64,000 nucleotides of DNA, from positions 434,001 to 498,000 of the forward strand of contig NZ_VTOU01000001.1 in NCBI RefSeq assembly GCF_008274695.1, read 5' to 3'. Position numbers and translations under genes: made by a program. Positions within the stretch are counted from its first letter, which is position 1, and every line of letters starts with the position of its first letter. Below the pieces are notes generated by a model, which was not told the DNA's origin, made no database searches, and saw only the letters and a program-made list of their open reading frames with translations. Positions 1 through 8,952 of the stretch are shown here, piece by piece. The DNA is from Sphingomonas montanisoli. GTDB taxonomy: Bacteria > Pseudomonadota > Alphaproteobacteria > Sphingomonadales > Sphingomonadaceae.

Positions 1-1406
1 ACGATTATCCGAGTCGTCACCGGAGCGTCGGCCACCAAAGTGATCGCGCGGCTCTTCCACTGCAGGACGGCGACCTCGGTCGCCCGGTCCACCGTGATAA
101 CGCGATCGGGGCCGAAGCGGCGGGCATGTTCGAAGTCGCCCACCCAATATTCGTTCACGTCGCGACGATAATCCTTGAGATAGGCTGGCGGCCAGTTCTC
201 GGTCCGTTGCGCCGCGCGCCACACGCGGATGCCGAGCATGCCCGCGTCGGCGACGAACAACGCCGGGACGAGCGCCAGCAGCAACACATATCCGCGCTTC
301 GCCCGCCGTCCCTGCCCCGCCGCATCCCAGGCCATCCCGCCCAGACCGGCGAGGATCAGCGTGTGGAGCGTCAGCATCCGCCACGCGAACTGGATCCGCG
401 CCCAGGGCAGATCCTCGCGCCATAGCGGGCGCGCAACGTCGGTCATCAGGATCAGCACGATGGCGAAAGCCACCAGCAGGAACAACCGCGCTCGGCCATC
501 CACGGGCTTCGTGCGCCATGTGATCGCCGCCAGCACGCCCAGCATGAGCACGTGGATGCCCAGGCAGATCAAAGCCGCGCCCTCGATCCCCGGATCGGGC
601 CAGCGCGCGGCCGAAAAGAACAGATAGTTGGTCGGCTTGTAGATGCCGTTGAACAGATGCCGCCCGTTGATCAGATCGACCTGGGTCAGCGCCGGCCCCA
701 GATAGGCGGCGGCAAGCCCGATTCCGAGCGCAGCCGCGAGCGCGGTCGTCACCCAGATCCGCAGCGCATTGCCGCGATCGGCCAGCGCAACGGCATAGAG
801 GCACAGGAACGGCGCGCCGAACAAGGCGGTCGGGGCGTGGCTGTAGAGCAGGGCCGCGATGCTGATCGCGAACCCGGCCCACCCGCTCCGCTCCACTGCC
901 CGGATCGCATGGGCATAGCGCAGCCCCCACGGCAGCACAGCCATCCCCACCAGTTCGGCGCACGCCGCGCGCTGATAAGTGTCCATGAAGGCGTGATAGG
1001 GTAGCAGCAGATAGATTGCGGCGCCGAGCAGTGCGCCCTTCGGGCTGACGCCCATCGCGCGCAGCCAGCGCAGCACGCCCAACCCGCCCACGACACGCGC
1101 GATCAGGAGGATCACGACCACACGGCTCCCCGACCACGCCGGCCCCGGCAGGATCGGATCAAGCAACGCCGGTAGCCACTGGCTGAGCGGCGGATAGATG
1201 AAGAAGACCGGGCTTCCTGATCCGAAATTCAGATCGGGCAGCCAGCGCGGCCACAGATCGCCCCGCCAGAACGCCTCAGCAAAATACCCCTGCCAGCGAT
1301 AGGCGATATAGCTGTCGCCCGTCATCGCCGCCGGGTCGATCAAGGCGGGAGCCATCAACAGGACGCTCAACGCGCAGATCAGGAGAGTCGATCGGCGGCT
1401 GTCCAT
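1..1406 (-). CDS. Multi-pass membrane protein, partial (C-terminus off the window)
   Basis: The minus strand is open from an ATG at 1406 to the window edge, at least 468 codons without a stop, so the C-terminus is missing. The protein starts with a hydrophobic segment (about residues 6-24), then a loop with GDSYIAYRW and FFIYPPLSQW, and continues as many hydrophobic helices. This layout, with a periplasmic first loop holding acidic and aromatic residues, resembles GT-C-like or 6-pyruvoyl-tetrahydropterin-synthase-related membrane proteins, which are large integral proteins of unknown or polyprenyl-linked sugar transfer function. I do not see a catalytic motif that settles it. It lies 33 bp downstream of another membrane protein gene on the same strand, so the two may be co-transcribed. 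Confidence 0.75.
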   Translation of the reverse strand, partial: MDSRRSTLLICALSVLLMAPALIDPAAMTGDSYIAYRWQGYFAEAFWRGDLWPRWLPDLNFGSGSPVFFIYPPLSQWLPALLDPILPGPAWSGSRVVVILLIARVVGGLGVLRWLRAMGVSPKGALLGAAIYLLLPYHAFMDTYQRAACAELVGMAVLPWGLRYAHAIRAVERSGWAGFAISIAALLYSHAPTALFGAPFLCLYAVALADRGNALRIWVTTALAAALGIGLAAAYLGPALTQVDLINGRHLFNGIYKPTNYLFFSAARWPDPGIEGAALICLGIHVLMLGVLAAITWRTKPVDGRARLFLLVAFAIVLILMTDVARPLWREDLPWARIQFAWRMLTLHTLILAGLGGMAWDAAGQGRRAKRGYVLLLALVPALFVADAGMLGIRVWRAAQRTENWPPAYLKDYRRDVNEYWVGDFEHARRFGPDRVITVDRATEVAVLQWKSRAITLVADAPVTTRII

Positions 1407-1439
1407 CCCTGCCTTCGTCGTTCGGGCAACGCCGCCCGG

Positions 1440-2953
1440 TTAGAGAGCGACGCGGCTAATGATGATCACGAGGAGCAGCACGCCTTCGATGGCGATCAGC
1501 GCCCGTTCCCCACGGCTGAGACCGACAAAGCCGCGCCGCGCGCAGATGTAAAGCACAAGCGCCAACAGCGCGGCCAGCAGCGTGAAAAACTGGTACCGGG
1601 CGAGCGCGGCGATCCCCAGCAGAGTGAAGCTCAGGGCATAGCTTGCCGACGCGATCGCCATCACGAGCGCCCCTTCCGCAAACGCATTGCCCTGGCGCGC
1701 AAGCCGCCCCGCCATCGGGATCAGTCCGAGTGCCAGGACGAGGTACAGCCCCGGCGCCAGCAACGGAACCGACGTCAGAATCCCGTGCCACTGCAACAAC
1801 ATATATTGCGGGCCAAGCCGCATCTGATCGGGGAAATAATCGATCTTGTAATAATTGTGCCAACGCCCCCACGGCACCAGTGGAGAAGTCGGTGCTGGGC
1901 ATAGGCCAGAGGGTGGCGCAGAACGAATTTCGCCACGCCCACTGCGCCCGGACTGCGGGTTCCGACCTCGTCCTGACATTTGGAATGGGCGATCCCGTCA
2001 CCGAGTTGAGGCGTGTAGCAGCGATCGACCGCCGCCAGGCTGGCGCCGCCCATCTTGTCGAACACCGCCGTGTCGCGGGCGAAATGCGCGGTCCCCACCA
2101 TATCGTAAATCAGGAGCGCGAAGCGTCCGCCGGCATCTTTCGCCGCAAAGACATGGCGGTTTATCGGCGTCGCTATTCCCACTGCAAAAACGATGGCGAC
2201 CAGACCCAGTGTAGCAGTCAGGATCGGGCGACGGGCAATCGGCGCATGAAAGGCATAGAAGATCACAGGAATCGCGGCGAATGGCCCATTGGCTCGAACC
2301 ATCACCGAATAAGCCAGCAGGGTCGCGACGATCACGCCCTGCCATTTCGGCATGGACCTCCCCTTCGATCGCGCCCGGAACAGGATGGCGAAGGCGGCAA
2401 GCGCCGTCACCGCCATGCCCACGTCCTTCCAGATGAACAGGCTCGTCACCCACTGGGACGGCACTATCCCGATCGCCAGGGTCGCGAAGGCCATGCCGCG
2501 ATGCCCCATGTCGCGCAGCCGATCGGCGATCAGATAGAGGCCACCCCAATAACATGCCATGTGCAGAACGAAAAAGGCACTGCCAACTGGCGTAAATACA
2601 AGAAATATAGACCATAGTCGCGCCATTATCGGCGGAAACCAGTCTTTATACTGGCCTGAAACAGCCTCTTTATACTGGTTGAAGCTGTCTTCTGTCATCA
2701 CCCCGGGGTAAGCCATCGCAAAACTGCTGATAACCGCGATACTGGCGAACGCTATCAATGCATAGCTGACGGAACTTTCCGGGAGGCGATCGAAAAGGTC
2801 ACGTCCTTTTTTAGCCGCCGAAGTTCGATCCTCAGATACACGCCCGCCCGCGCCAATATCGCCCATTCCAGCTTCTCCCCCAACCCAATAGGCTTCGAGA
2901 AAGTCCCACGAATCCCTGCATATTTGTTTGAAGCGCGCCGCCGATCGATGCAA
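1440..2953 (-). pseudogene. GT-C-like multi-pass membrane protein, frameshifted
   Basis: Two reading frames together make one membrane protein. The first (2953 to about 1870) has hydrophobic helices and the segment PGVMTEDSFNQYKEAVSGQY, followed by FIWKDVGMAV, a pattern seen in uncharacterised GT-C-type membrane proteins. The second frame (about 1870 to 1440) continues with WGRWHNYYKIDYFPDQ and more helices. The join lies at or near a run of five C (1866-1870 on the plus strand). One extra base there restores a continuous protein of about 500 residues. This may be a real inactivating mutation or a homopolymer sequencing error. A shorter start at 2866 is possible. Function unknown; membrane location is clear from hydrophobicity. 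Confidence 0.6.
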
Positions 2954-3027
2954 TCTCGAAGTCTAATACTGGCAAATAATATCGCGTTGTTCATGGCCCT
3001 CACGAACATGAACCAATCGCGATAACG

Positions 3028-3060
3028 AAAAAGGCGGCGAACCCGTCGGGGTTCGCCGCC
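3028..3060 (-). terminator. Rho-independent terminator of clpP
   Basis: On the minus strand a GGCGGCGAAC stem pairs with GTTCGCCGCC and is followed by TTTTTCG. It lies 40 bp past the clpP stop codon, so clpP is probably the last gene of its transcript. Confidence 0.85.
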
Positions 3061-3100
3061 TCTAAAGCGCGATTATGATGGAAGAACCGCGTCCTAACGG

Positions 3101-3757
3101 TCAGGCTGCGATCGCCTCGTCGGCCGGGGACGGGCGCTTGTCGAAGACTTCGTCGATCAGGCCAAACGCCTTGGCTTCGTCGGCCTCGAGGAACTTGTCG
3201 CGATCCATCGCGCGCTCGATCTCCTCGATCTCCTTGCCGGTATATTTGGCGTAGAGCGAGTTGAGGCGGTGGCGCATCCGCAGGATTTCCTTGGCCTGGA
3301 TCTCGATATCGGCCGCCATACCCTGCGCACCGCCCGACGGCTGATGGATCATGATGCGGCTGTTGGTCAGCGCGACGCGCATGCCCTTTTCACCCGCCGA
3401 GAGCAGGAAGCTGCCCATCGATGCCGCCTGACCGATGCAGACCGTGCCCACGCGCGGACGGATATATTGCATGGTATCGTGGATCGCGAGACCCGCGGTG
3501 ACCACGCCACCCGGCGAGTTGATGTACATGAAGATGTCCTTCTTCGGGTTCTCGGACTCGAGGAAGAGCAACTGGGCGGTGATCAGCGAGGCCATATGGT
3601 CCTCGACCTGGCCGGTCACGAAGATGATGCGCTCGCGCAGGAGGCGCGAGTAGATGTCGAAGCTACGTTCGCCGCGGTTCGACTGCTCGATGACCACGGG
3701 GACCAGCGCACCTGTCTCGGGATTCATGAACTGGCCGGTCTCGAAAGGATTCTGCAT
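3101..3757 (-). CDS. clpP: ATP-dependent Clp protease proteolytic subunit
   Basis: ClpP is the serine peptidase barrel that degrades proteins unfolded by ClpA or ClpX in the cytoplasm. The 218-residue product has the family's usual length. The catalytic triad is visible: Ser113 in GQAASMGS, His138 in IMIHQPSGG and Asp187 in MDRDKFL. The upstream motif INSPGGVV forms the substrate-binding strand. The start ATG is followed by MQNPFETG; a short N-terminal extension before the mature barrel is typical. No clpX is found downstream: the gene is followed by its own terminator and then by membrane-protein genes, so the unfoldase partner must be elsewhere. Confidence 0.97.
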   Translation of the reverse strand: MQNPFETGQFMNPETGALVPVVIEQSNRGERSFDIYSRLLRERIIFVTGQVEDHMASLITAQLLFLESENPKKDIFMYINSPGGVVTAGLAIHDTMQYIRPRVGTVCIGQAASMGSFLLSAGEKGMRVALTNSRIMIHQPSGGAQGMAADIEIQAKEILRMRHRLNSLYAKYTGKEIEEIERAMDRDKFLEADEAKAFGLIDEVFDKRPSPADEAIAA

Positions 3758-3838
3758 GGGGTGTCTCGCTTTGCCCTCTTAGGTGAAGGCCAACATCGGC
3801 GTTTGTTGGGGGGACTTCAAGGGGGCTCGCTCACCTCA

Positions 3839-3968
3839 AATCCTCCCCCGGCCGGGAAGGTGGCATGCCGCAGGCATGACGGAGGAGTATTGGCCGGCAG
3901 CGATGCTCCCGCGGAGAGCTACCCCTCCACCGTCTGCGCCGGTCCCCCTCCCCCTCCGGGGGAGGATT
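3839..3968. repeat. 130-bp MITE-like element with 13-bp terminal inverted repeats
   Basis: The left end AATCCTCCCCCGG (3839-3851) is perfectly repeated in inverse at the right end (3956-3968). The inside is non-coding, GC-rich and partly palindromic (GGCATGCCGCAGGCATGA). It fills most of the 243-bp gap between clpP and the next gene. The same end motif recurs as a small hairpin at 30724-30746. No target-site duplication is obvious. It looks like a miniature non-autonomous repeat; the mobilising enzyme is not in the window. Confidence 0.65.
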
Positions 3969-4000
3969 GAAAGGTTGCCGCACCCCGCTATCGTTACGGC

Positions 4001-5335
4001 ATGAACCGCCCCGCCCTCGCCCGCATTCGCCGTCCGATCCTCGGGGCGCTGGGCATCGGCTTCGCGATGGGCCTGCTCGCCTTCGCCCTCTTGTGCCTCG
4101 CCAACCGCATGAGCCTGGGCCACGACGACACTGCGCGTATCCGCGCCGCTTTCGCGAGCGGGGACCTGCAGGACAGGGACTGGCTACCCGGCAACACCGA
4201 TATCGGCCATCATCAGTTCAACGACTGCCTCACCCTGCTGCAAGCGATCGACCAGCGCGGCACGACGGCGCAATTGACCGTCAGCCCGATCATCTGGACC
4301 GACATGCCCGGCGGTATGTGCGCCAAGCTCCATGCCTTTGCCGAACGCGGCGGGCCGACGCCTCCCGTAGCCTTCTACAATCGCTATCTCCACGGCCACA
4401 CCACGCTAACGCGCTATCTGCTGCCCGATCATTCCGTCGCCGACATCCGCGAACTCTACAAGAAAACCGAAATCCGCCTGCTCGTTCTGGGCATCAGCAT
4501 CGCGATGCTGACGGTCGCGTTGCGACGCAGGCGGGCGGCGAGTGGGCTCGTCTGGTTCGCGGCGTTCATCGCCTTCGCGCGGTTTTTCGGGATCGAGGCA
4601 TTCGGTCAGTCACTCAGCCATGGGCCTGCTGACATCGTATTCGTCGGCGCGATACTGGCTTTGGCGCTGGCGAACCTTGCAGGCGGCGCGCGGCTGTGGC
4701 TGCTCCTCGCCGGTGCCGCTTTGTTCGGCGCGCTCACGATCGACTTCGAATTCCTGAGCGGCGGCCTGCCGCTCGGCACCGCGCTCGTCATCGGTGGCAC
4801 GGCGCTCGCTTTGCGGGCCAAAGCCAAGACGAGCCCCGTCATGGCCGCTGCCAGCGCAACGATCGCCTTCTGGGCTGCGGTGCTCACGACGATCGCGATC
4901 AAGCTCGCGCTGGTCGCATCGACCTTCGGCACCGGCGCCCTCGCACAGATCGCGCGATCGACCGAGGTGCGGATGGCGATCATCCCCACAACTGGGGAGC
5001 CGGTCGACGCCTCGTTCGGCCGCTTCGTCAGCGAACTGTTCTGGAATCTCGACGCTCTCGCGCCCGGCGCCTGGCCGCTGCCGGTGCTCGCGATGGCGCT
5101 GGGGGTCGCGGGCGGGCTATGGGCGCTGTTCGTGCTGCGCCCTCATCCCGACGTCCGTGTGCGCCAGACCGCCTGGCTGCTCGCGGGCTCGAACCTCGCC
5201 TTGCTCGTCTGGGTAGTGGCGACGCGCCAGCACATCGTGCTGCACGCCTGGTTCATGGACCGCATCTTCGTCTGGACGATAGCGAGCGGGTTCGGCCTGT
5301 TCGCTTATGGCGCAATGAAGCGGCGGTCGACTTAA
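4001..5335 (+). CDS. Hypothetical multi-pass membrane protein
   Basis: A 444-residue protein of unknown function. The first hydrophobic helix spans about residues 14-34. It is followed by a polar loop of roughly 125 residues with several His, Cys and Asp residues (GHDDTAR, FNDCLTLLQ, MCAKLHAF), and then by at least seven further hydrophobic helices. The topology of one helix, a large outside loop and a helix bundle is shared with the membrane proteins at 1-1406 and 42898-44961, suggesting a GT-C-like fold, but no sugar-transferase motif can be named. Its stop overlaps by 4 bp the stop of the small convergent gene that follows. Confidence 0.75.
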   Translation: MNRPALARIRRPILGALGIGFAMGLLAFALLCLANRMSLGHDDTARIRAAFASGDLQDRDWLPGNTDIGHHQFNDCLTLLQAIDQRGTTAQLTVSPIIWTDMPGGMCAKLHAFAERGGPTPPVAFYNRYLHGHTTLTRYLLPDHSVADIRELYKKTEIRLLVLGISIAMLTVALRRRRAASGLVWFAAFIAFARFFGIEAFGQSLSHGPADIVFVGAILALALANLAGGARLWLLLAGAALFGALTIDFEFLSGGLPLGTALVIGGTALALRAKAKTSPVMAAASATIAFWAAVLTTIAIKLALVASTFGTGALAQIARSTEVRMAIIPTTGEPVDASFGRFVSELFWNLDALAPGAWPLPVLAMALGVAGGLWALFVLRPHPDVRVRQTAWLLAGSNLALLVWVVATRQHIVLHAWFMDRIFVWTIASGFGLFAYGAMKRRST

Positions 5336-5544
5336 ACTTTGTCGCCGAACACTTTGTCCTTGGCAGTATCGAGCCCCTTCAGGACTGCCCAGCCAACCGC
5401 ATAGGTGAAGATAACCGGCACCAGCACGCGCACGACCGTTGCGGTCGCCGCACCGATGATCGCGCCATCCGCAGTCGTATCCTCACCATCCGCGCCGTCG
5501 ATCGCGCTGCCGATCAATGCACCCAAAGCCGTGCTCAACGCCAT
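5332..5544 (-). CDS. Small membrane protein, stress-type promoter
   Basis: Seventy residues beginning MALSTALGALIG. An internal ATG at 5544 is chosen over the longer frame because CGGAGC precedes it at good spacing. The protein has an N-terminal glycine/alanine-rich stretch, an acidic loop (GADGEDTTADGA) and two short hydrophobic segments (about 25-40 and 43-55), ending in a charged tail with KDKVFGDKV. No family is recognised. It lies between the tig terminator and a convergent membrane gene, so it is transcribed on its own. A match to the EcfG general-stress promoter consensus lies just upstream, suggesting stress induction. Confidence 0.6.
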   Translation of the reverse strand: MALSTALGALIGSAIDGADGEDTTADGAIIGAATATVVRVLVPVIFTYAVGWAVLKGLDTAKDKVFGDKV

Positions 5545-5578
5545 GCTTCGCTCCGTTTCGAAACCGTTTCGACGCAGA

Positions 5579-5603
5579 GACGCATGTGCCAAGCGGCGGT
5601 TCC
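5579..5603 (-). promoter_or_regulatory. Candidate EcfG-type (general stress sigma) promoter
   Basis: On the minus strand GGAAC, a 16-bp spacer and CGTC lie 35-59 bp upstream of the ATG at 5544. The alphaproteobacterial EcfG consensus is GGAAC-N16/17-CGTT, so there is one mismatch in the -10 element. It is placed correctly to drive the 70-residue gene and lies outside the neighbouring transcript. Confidence 0.5.
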
Positions 5604-5612
5604 GCGATCACA

Positions 5613-5647
5613 GAAAAAGGCCGCGGAATCGCCCCCGCGGCCTTTCT
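5613..5647 (-). terminator. Rho-independent terminator of tig
   Basis: On the minus strand AAAGGCCGCGG pairs with CCGCGGCCTTT and is followed by a T-rich tract (TTTTTCTG). It begins about 20 bp after the tig stop codon. Confidence 0.85.
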
Positions 5648-5666
5648 CAAATCATCATGCCGACGA

Positions 5667-7319
5667 TCAGGCGTCCTTGGCAGGGGCCTTCTTCGCAGGA
5701 GCCTTCTTGGCCGGTGCCTTCTTCGGCGCTGCCTCGGCAGTTTCTTCAGCCGGAGCGGCTTCCGCCTTCTTGGCCGGGGCCTTCTTCTTCGGCGCCGGAG
5801 CAGCTTCGGCTTCGGTCGTCTCGGCCGGTGCTTCAGCCTTCTTGGCGGCGGCCTTCTTCGGCGCGGCCTTCTTGGCGGCCGGCTTCACGTCGTGATCGTG
5901 ATCGCAATCGGGGCCGTGAACATGGCCATGATCGTGATCATGGTCGTGGCCGCAATCCGGACCATGGACGTGGCCCTTACCGATGCTGTCATCGTCGGCC
6001 TCGATCGCGGTTTCCAGCTCCTCGCGCGAAACGGCGCGGTCGGTGACGGTCGCCTTTTCGAACAGGAAGTCGACGACCTTGTCCTCATAGAGCGGCGCGC
6101 GGAGCTGCGCGGCGGCCATCGGATCCTGCTGGACGTACTGGATGAAGCGGTCGCGATCCTTGGGGCCGTACTGACCGGCGGCCTGCATGATCAGGCGCTG
6201 CATTTCCTGCTCGCTGATCTGGACATTGTTCTGCTGGCCGATTTCCGACAGCAGCAGGCCCAGGCGGACGCGACGCTCGGCGATCGCGCGATAATCGTCG
6301 CGATCCTTCTCCATTTCGGCGCGAGCGGCCTCCGGATCGGCTTCGTGGCCGGCTTCATGCTCGAGCTGCGCCCAGATCTGCTCGAATTCGGCTTCCACCA
6401 TCGACGGCGGCACGTCGAAGCTGTGCGACTCGGCCAGCTGATCGAGCAGCTTGCGCTTCATGTGGGTGCGGGTGAGGCCGTTAAGCTCCTGCTCGACCTG
6501 GCCCTTGACGAGATTGCGAAGCGTCTCGAGGCCGTCGAGGCCCAGCGACTTGGCAAATTCTTCGTCGGCAACCGCTTCCTTGGGGATGCGGATGTCGGTG
6601 ACCTTGACGTCGAAGGTCGCGGCCTTGCCGGCGAGCTTCTTCTCCGGATAGTCGGCCGGGAAGGTGACGTTGAGCGTGCGCTCTTCGCCATTCTTGACGC
6701 CTTCGAGCTGCTCTTCGAAGCCCGGGATCAGGCGACCCGAACCGAGTTCGATCGACATGCCCTCACCGGTGCCGCCTTCGAAGGCGACGCCGTCGACCTT
6801 GCCGGCGAAGTCCATCACGACCAGATCGCCTTCGACGGCGGGGTGGCCTTCGAGCGCGTCGGCGAACTGCTTCTGCTGGCCGGCGATGCGGGCGAGCGCG
6901 GCGTCGATCTCGGCATCGGCCGCGTCGACGGTCAGGCGCTCAAGCGTCAGTCCGTCGATCGACGGGGCCGGCACGTCCGGCAGCACTTCGAGCGCGACCT
7001 TCAGCTCGACATCCTTGCCGCTCTCATAGCCTTCTTCCAGCTCGACCGACGGCTGGACGGCCGGGCGCAGCTTCTGCTCGACCAGGAGGGTCTGGATGCC
7101 GTCCTGAACGGCCTTCTGCAGCACGTCCTGCTCGATCGACGCACCGTGCATCTTCTTGACCAGGTTCGTCGGAACCTTGCCGGGGCGGAAGCCGGGCATT
7201 TTGATCTGCGGCGCGATCGACTTGATCTCCGCCTCGACGCGCTTGGCGACGTCGTTGGCAGGGATGGTGACCTTATAGGCGCGCTTCAGGCCCTCGTTGA
7301 GCGTCTCGACAGTCTGCAT
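5667..7319 (-). CDS. tig: Trigger factor with a long metal-binding and Lys/Ala-rich tail
   Basis: Trigger factor is the ribosome-bound chaperone that first contacts nascent chains. The start is the ATG at 7319 (MQTVETLNEGLKRAYKV) preceded by GAGG. Residues 1 to about 445 contain the usual parts: ribosome-binding N-domain with GFRPGKVP, an FKBP-type prolyl isomerase domain (about 160-245, with PADYPEKKLAGK), and the helical C-domain. The protein is 550 residues, about 100 more than typical. Residues 448-477 are rich in His, Asp and Cys (two HGPDC units with HDHDHDH between). Residues 478-550 are a Lys/Ala/Pro repeat region (KKAPAKKAPAKKAPAK) resembling histone-H1-like tails. The tail could bind zinc or nickel and nucleic acid or ribosome; this is inference. 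Confidence 0.95.
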   Translation of the reverse strand: MQTVETLNEGLKRAYKVTIPANDVAKRVEAEIKSIAPQIKMPGFRPGKVPTNLVKKMHGASIEQDVLQKAVQDGIQTLLVEQKLRPAVQPSVELEEGYESGKDVELKVALEVLPDVPAPSIDGLTLERLTVDAADAEIDAALARIAGQQKQFADALEGHPAVEGDLVVMDFAGKVDGVAFEGGTGEGMSIELGSGRLIPGFEEQLEGVKNGEERTLNVTFPADYPEKKLAGKAATFDVKVTDIRIPKEAVADEEFAKSLGLDGLETLRNLVKGQVEQELNGLTRTHMKRKLLDQLAESHSFDVPPSMVEAEFEQIWAQLEHEAGHEADPEAARAEMEKDRDDYRAIAERRVRLGLLLSEIGQQNNVQISEQEMQRLIMQAAGQYGPKDRDRFIQYVQQDPMAAAQLRAPLYEDKVVDFLFEKATVTDRAVSREELETAIEADDDSIGKGHVHGPDCGHDHDHDHGHVHGPDCDHDHDVKPAAKKAAPKKAAAKKAEAPAETTEAEAAPAPKKKAPAKKAEAAPAEETAEAAPKKAPAKKAPAKKAPAKDA

Positions 7320-7383
7320 CGGGGTTGAACCTCTATCTCGAAAAATCTGGCGATCGGGCCGGCATTCGGGACAAAGGCGAAGC

Positions 7384-7468
7384 TGGTGCGGGCGAAGGGA
7401 CTCGAACCCCCACATCTTGCGATGGCAGGACCTAAACCTGCTGCGTCTACCAGTTCCGCCACGCCCGC
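7384..7468 (-). tRNA. tRNA-Leu (anticodon UAG)
   Basis: The minus strand folds as a class II tRNA. Acceptor GCGGGCG (from 7468) pairs with CGCCCGC near the 3' end, the anticodon stem GCAGG/CCTGC encloses TTTAGGT with anticodon TAG, a short variable arm follows, and the T-arm is GGGGGTTCGAGTCCC. Discriminator A and an encoded CCA (7384-7386) are present. It reads CUA/CUN leucine codons. It sits between dnaA and tig on the same strand. Confidence 0.95.
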
Positions 7469-7569
7469 TTGTCAGCCCGTGGCCCGTAGGGAGCAGAGAC
7501 CCATCCCACGGTTCGGGTGGCGCGCTTACCCCACCGGACCGGGGTGGTCAATCGTATTGCAGAAAGGCG

Positions 7570-8952
7570 TCAGCCTTCCAGCTGGCGGATCAGCAGGCGA
7601 ACGTCCGCATCGAGCTCCGCATCGGTCTGACGCAGCTTCTCGATCTGACGCACCGCATGGATCACGGTGGTGTGGTCGCGACCGCCGAAGCGACGGCCGA
7701 TTTCGGGCAGCGATCGCGGGGTCAACTGCTTTGCGAGATACATCGCCACCTGGCGAGGGCGGGCGACTTCACGCGCGCGGCGCGCCGACGACATCTCGGC
7801 CTGGCGGATGCGATAATGATCGCACACGCGACGCTGGATCTCATCGATCGTCACGCGGCGCTGGTTGGCGCGCAGGATATCGGCAAGGACTTCCTGCGTG
7901 AAATCGATGTCGACCGTCTTGCCCGACAGATTGGCATAGGCGACCACGCGGTTGAGCGCGCCTTCGAGTTCACGGACGTTCGCGCTGATGCGCTTGGCCA
8001 GGAACATCACCACTTCATGCGGCACGGTCGCGTTCGGCATCGCTTCGAGCTTGCGGCTCAGTATGTTGAGCCGCAGTTCGAAATCGGCCGGATTGACGTC
8101 GGCGACCAGGCCCCAGCTCAGGCGCGACAGGATCCGGCTTTCGATCCCGTCGAGGTTCTGCGGGCTGCGATCGGCGCTGATAACCAGACGGCGGCCGGCC
8201 GAGATCAGCTCGTTCATCGTGTGGAAGAATTCTTCCTGGGTCGATTCCTTGCCGGCGATGAACTGGACGTCGTCGATCATAAGCACGTCGGCCGAACGCA
8301 GACGCTGCTTGAAGCTGAACGTGTCCTTCGCGCGCATGGCCGAGACGAACTCGAACATGAACTTTTCGGCCGACATATACAGAACGTGCGCGTTCGGATG
8401 GCGGGCGAGATATTCCTGCCCGATCGCATGCATCAGATGCGTCTTGCCCAAGCCCGTGCCGCCATGGAGGAACAGCGGGTTGAACGCGAGCGGACCGCCC
8501 TCGGCCAGCGTCTTGGCTGCGTTATACGCCACCTCGTTGGCCTTGCCGACGACGAACGTGTCGAAACTGTAGCGTGGCTCGAACTGCGAGCTGCGGCCTG
8601 CGCCGGCATCGACGACCGCGGGAGCGGCCTCGACGGGCGTCTCCACGACCGGCTCGGCAGCGAACTGCGCGTCTTCGACGATCGTCGCCACCATGCCCGC
8701 CACGATCGCGACGTCGACGATCTGCGGCAGGGTCGCGCGCCATGCCTGGCGGAGATGGTCGATGAAGTGGGTGTTGACCCAATTGGCCATGAAGTCGCTG
8801 GGAGCGACCAGGCGTACGCTGCCCGCCACCGGATCGCATTCGCCGAGCGCGAGCTGCTTCAGCCAGCCGTCGAAGGTGCGTGCGCCGACCGCGCGCCGCA
8901 GATGGGCGCGAACCGAGGCCCAGGCGCTCGCCATCGGGTCGGCGACAGCCAT
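7570..8952 (-). CDS. dnaA: Chromosomal replication initiator DnaA
   Basis: DnaA binds DnaA boxes at the origin, opens DNA and loads DnaB. Domains in order: N-terminal DnaB/self-interaction domain (ASAWASVRAHLRR and FDGWLKQL), linker rich in Ala/Val/Glu, AAA+ ATPase with Walker A GGTGLGKTHL and Walker B MIDDVQF, and C-terminal DNA-binding domain with the signature GGRDHTTVIHA. The ATG at 8952 (MAVADPMASAW) is given as start. An in-frame TTG at 9018 has a better ribosome-binding site (AAGGAG seven bases ahead) and would add 22 residues, so the true start is uncertain. rpsT lies upstream on the same strand, a common alphaproteobacterial arrangement. Confidence 0.97.
   Translation of the reverse strand: MAVADPMASAWASVRAHLRRAVGARTFDGWLKQLALGECDPVAGSVRLVAPSDFMANWVNTHFIDHLRQAWRATLPQIVDVAIVAGMVATIVEDAQFAAEPVVETPVEAAPAVVDAGAGRSSQFEPRYSFDTFVVGKANEVAYNAAKTLAEGGPLAFNPLFLHGGTGLGKTHLMHAIGQEYLARHPNAHVLYMSAEKFMFEFVSAMRAKDTFSFKQRLRSADVLMIDDVQFIAGKESTQEEFFHTMNELISAGRRLVISADRSPQNLDGIESRILSRLSWGLVADVNPADFELRLNILSRKLEAMPNATVPHEVVMFLAKRISANVRELEGALNRVVAYANLSGKTVDIDFTQEVLADILRANQRRVTIDEIQRRVCDHYRIRQAEMSSARRAREVARPRQVAMYLAKQLTPRSLPEIGRRFGGRDHTTVIHAVRQIEKLRQTDAELDADVRLLIRQLEG

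Noticed and set aside
5517-7328. 603-codon frame opposite tig
   Set aside because: Antisense shadow of trigger factor. Apparent Gly/Arg-rich repeats derive from the Lys/Ala tail read backwards.
7384-7468. tRNA-Leu as an integration site
   Set aside because: No integrase, no duplicated tRNA 3' end and housekeeping genes on both sides.
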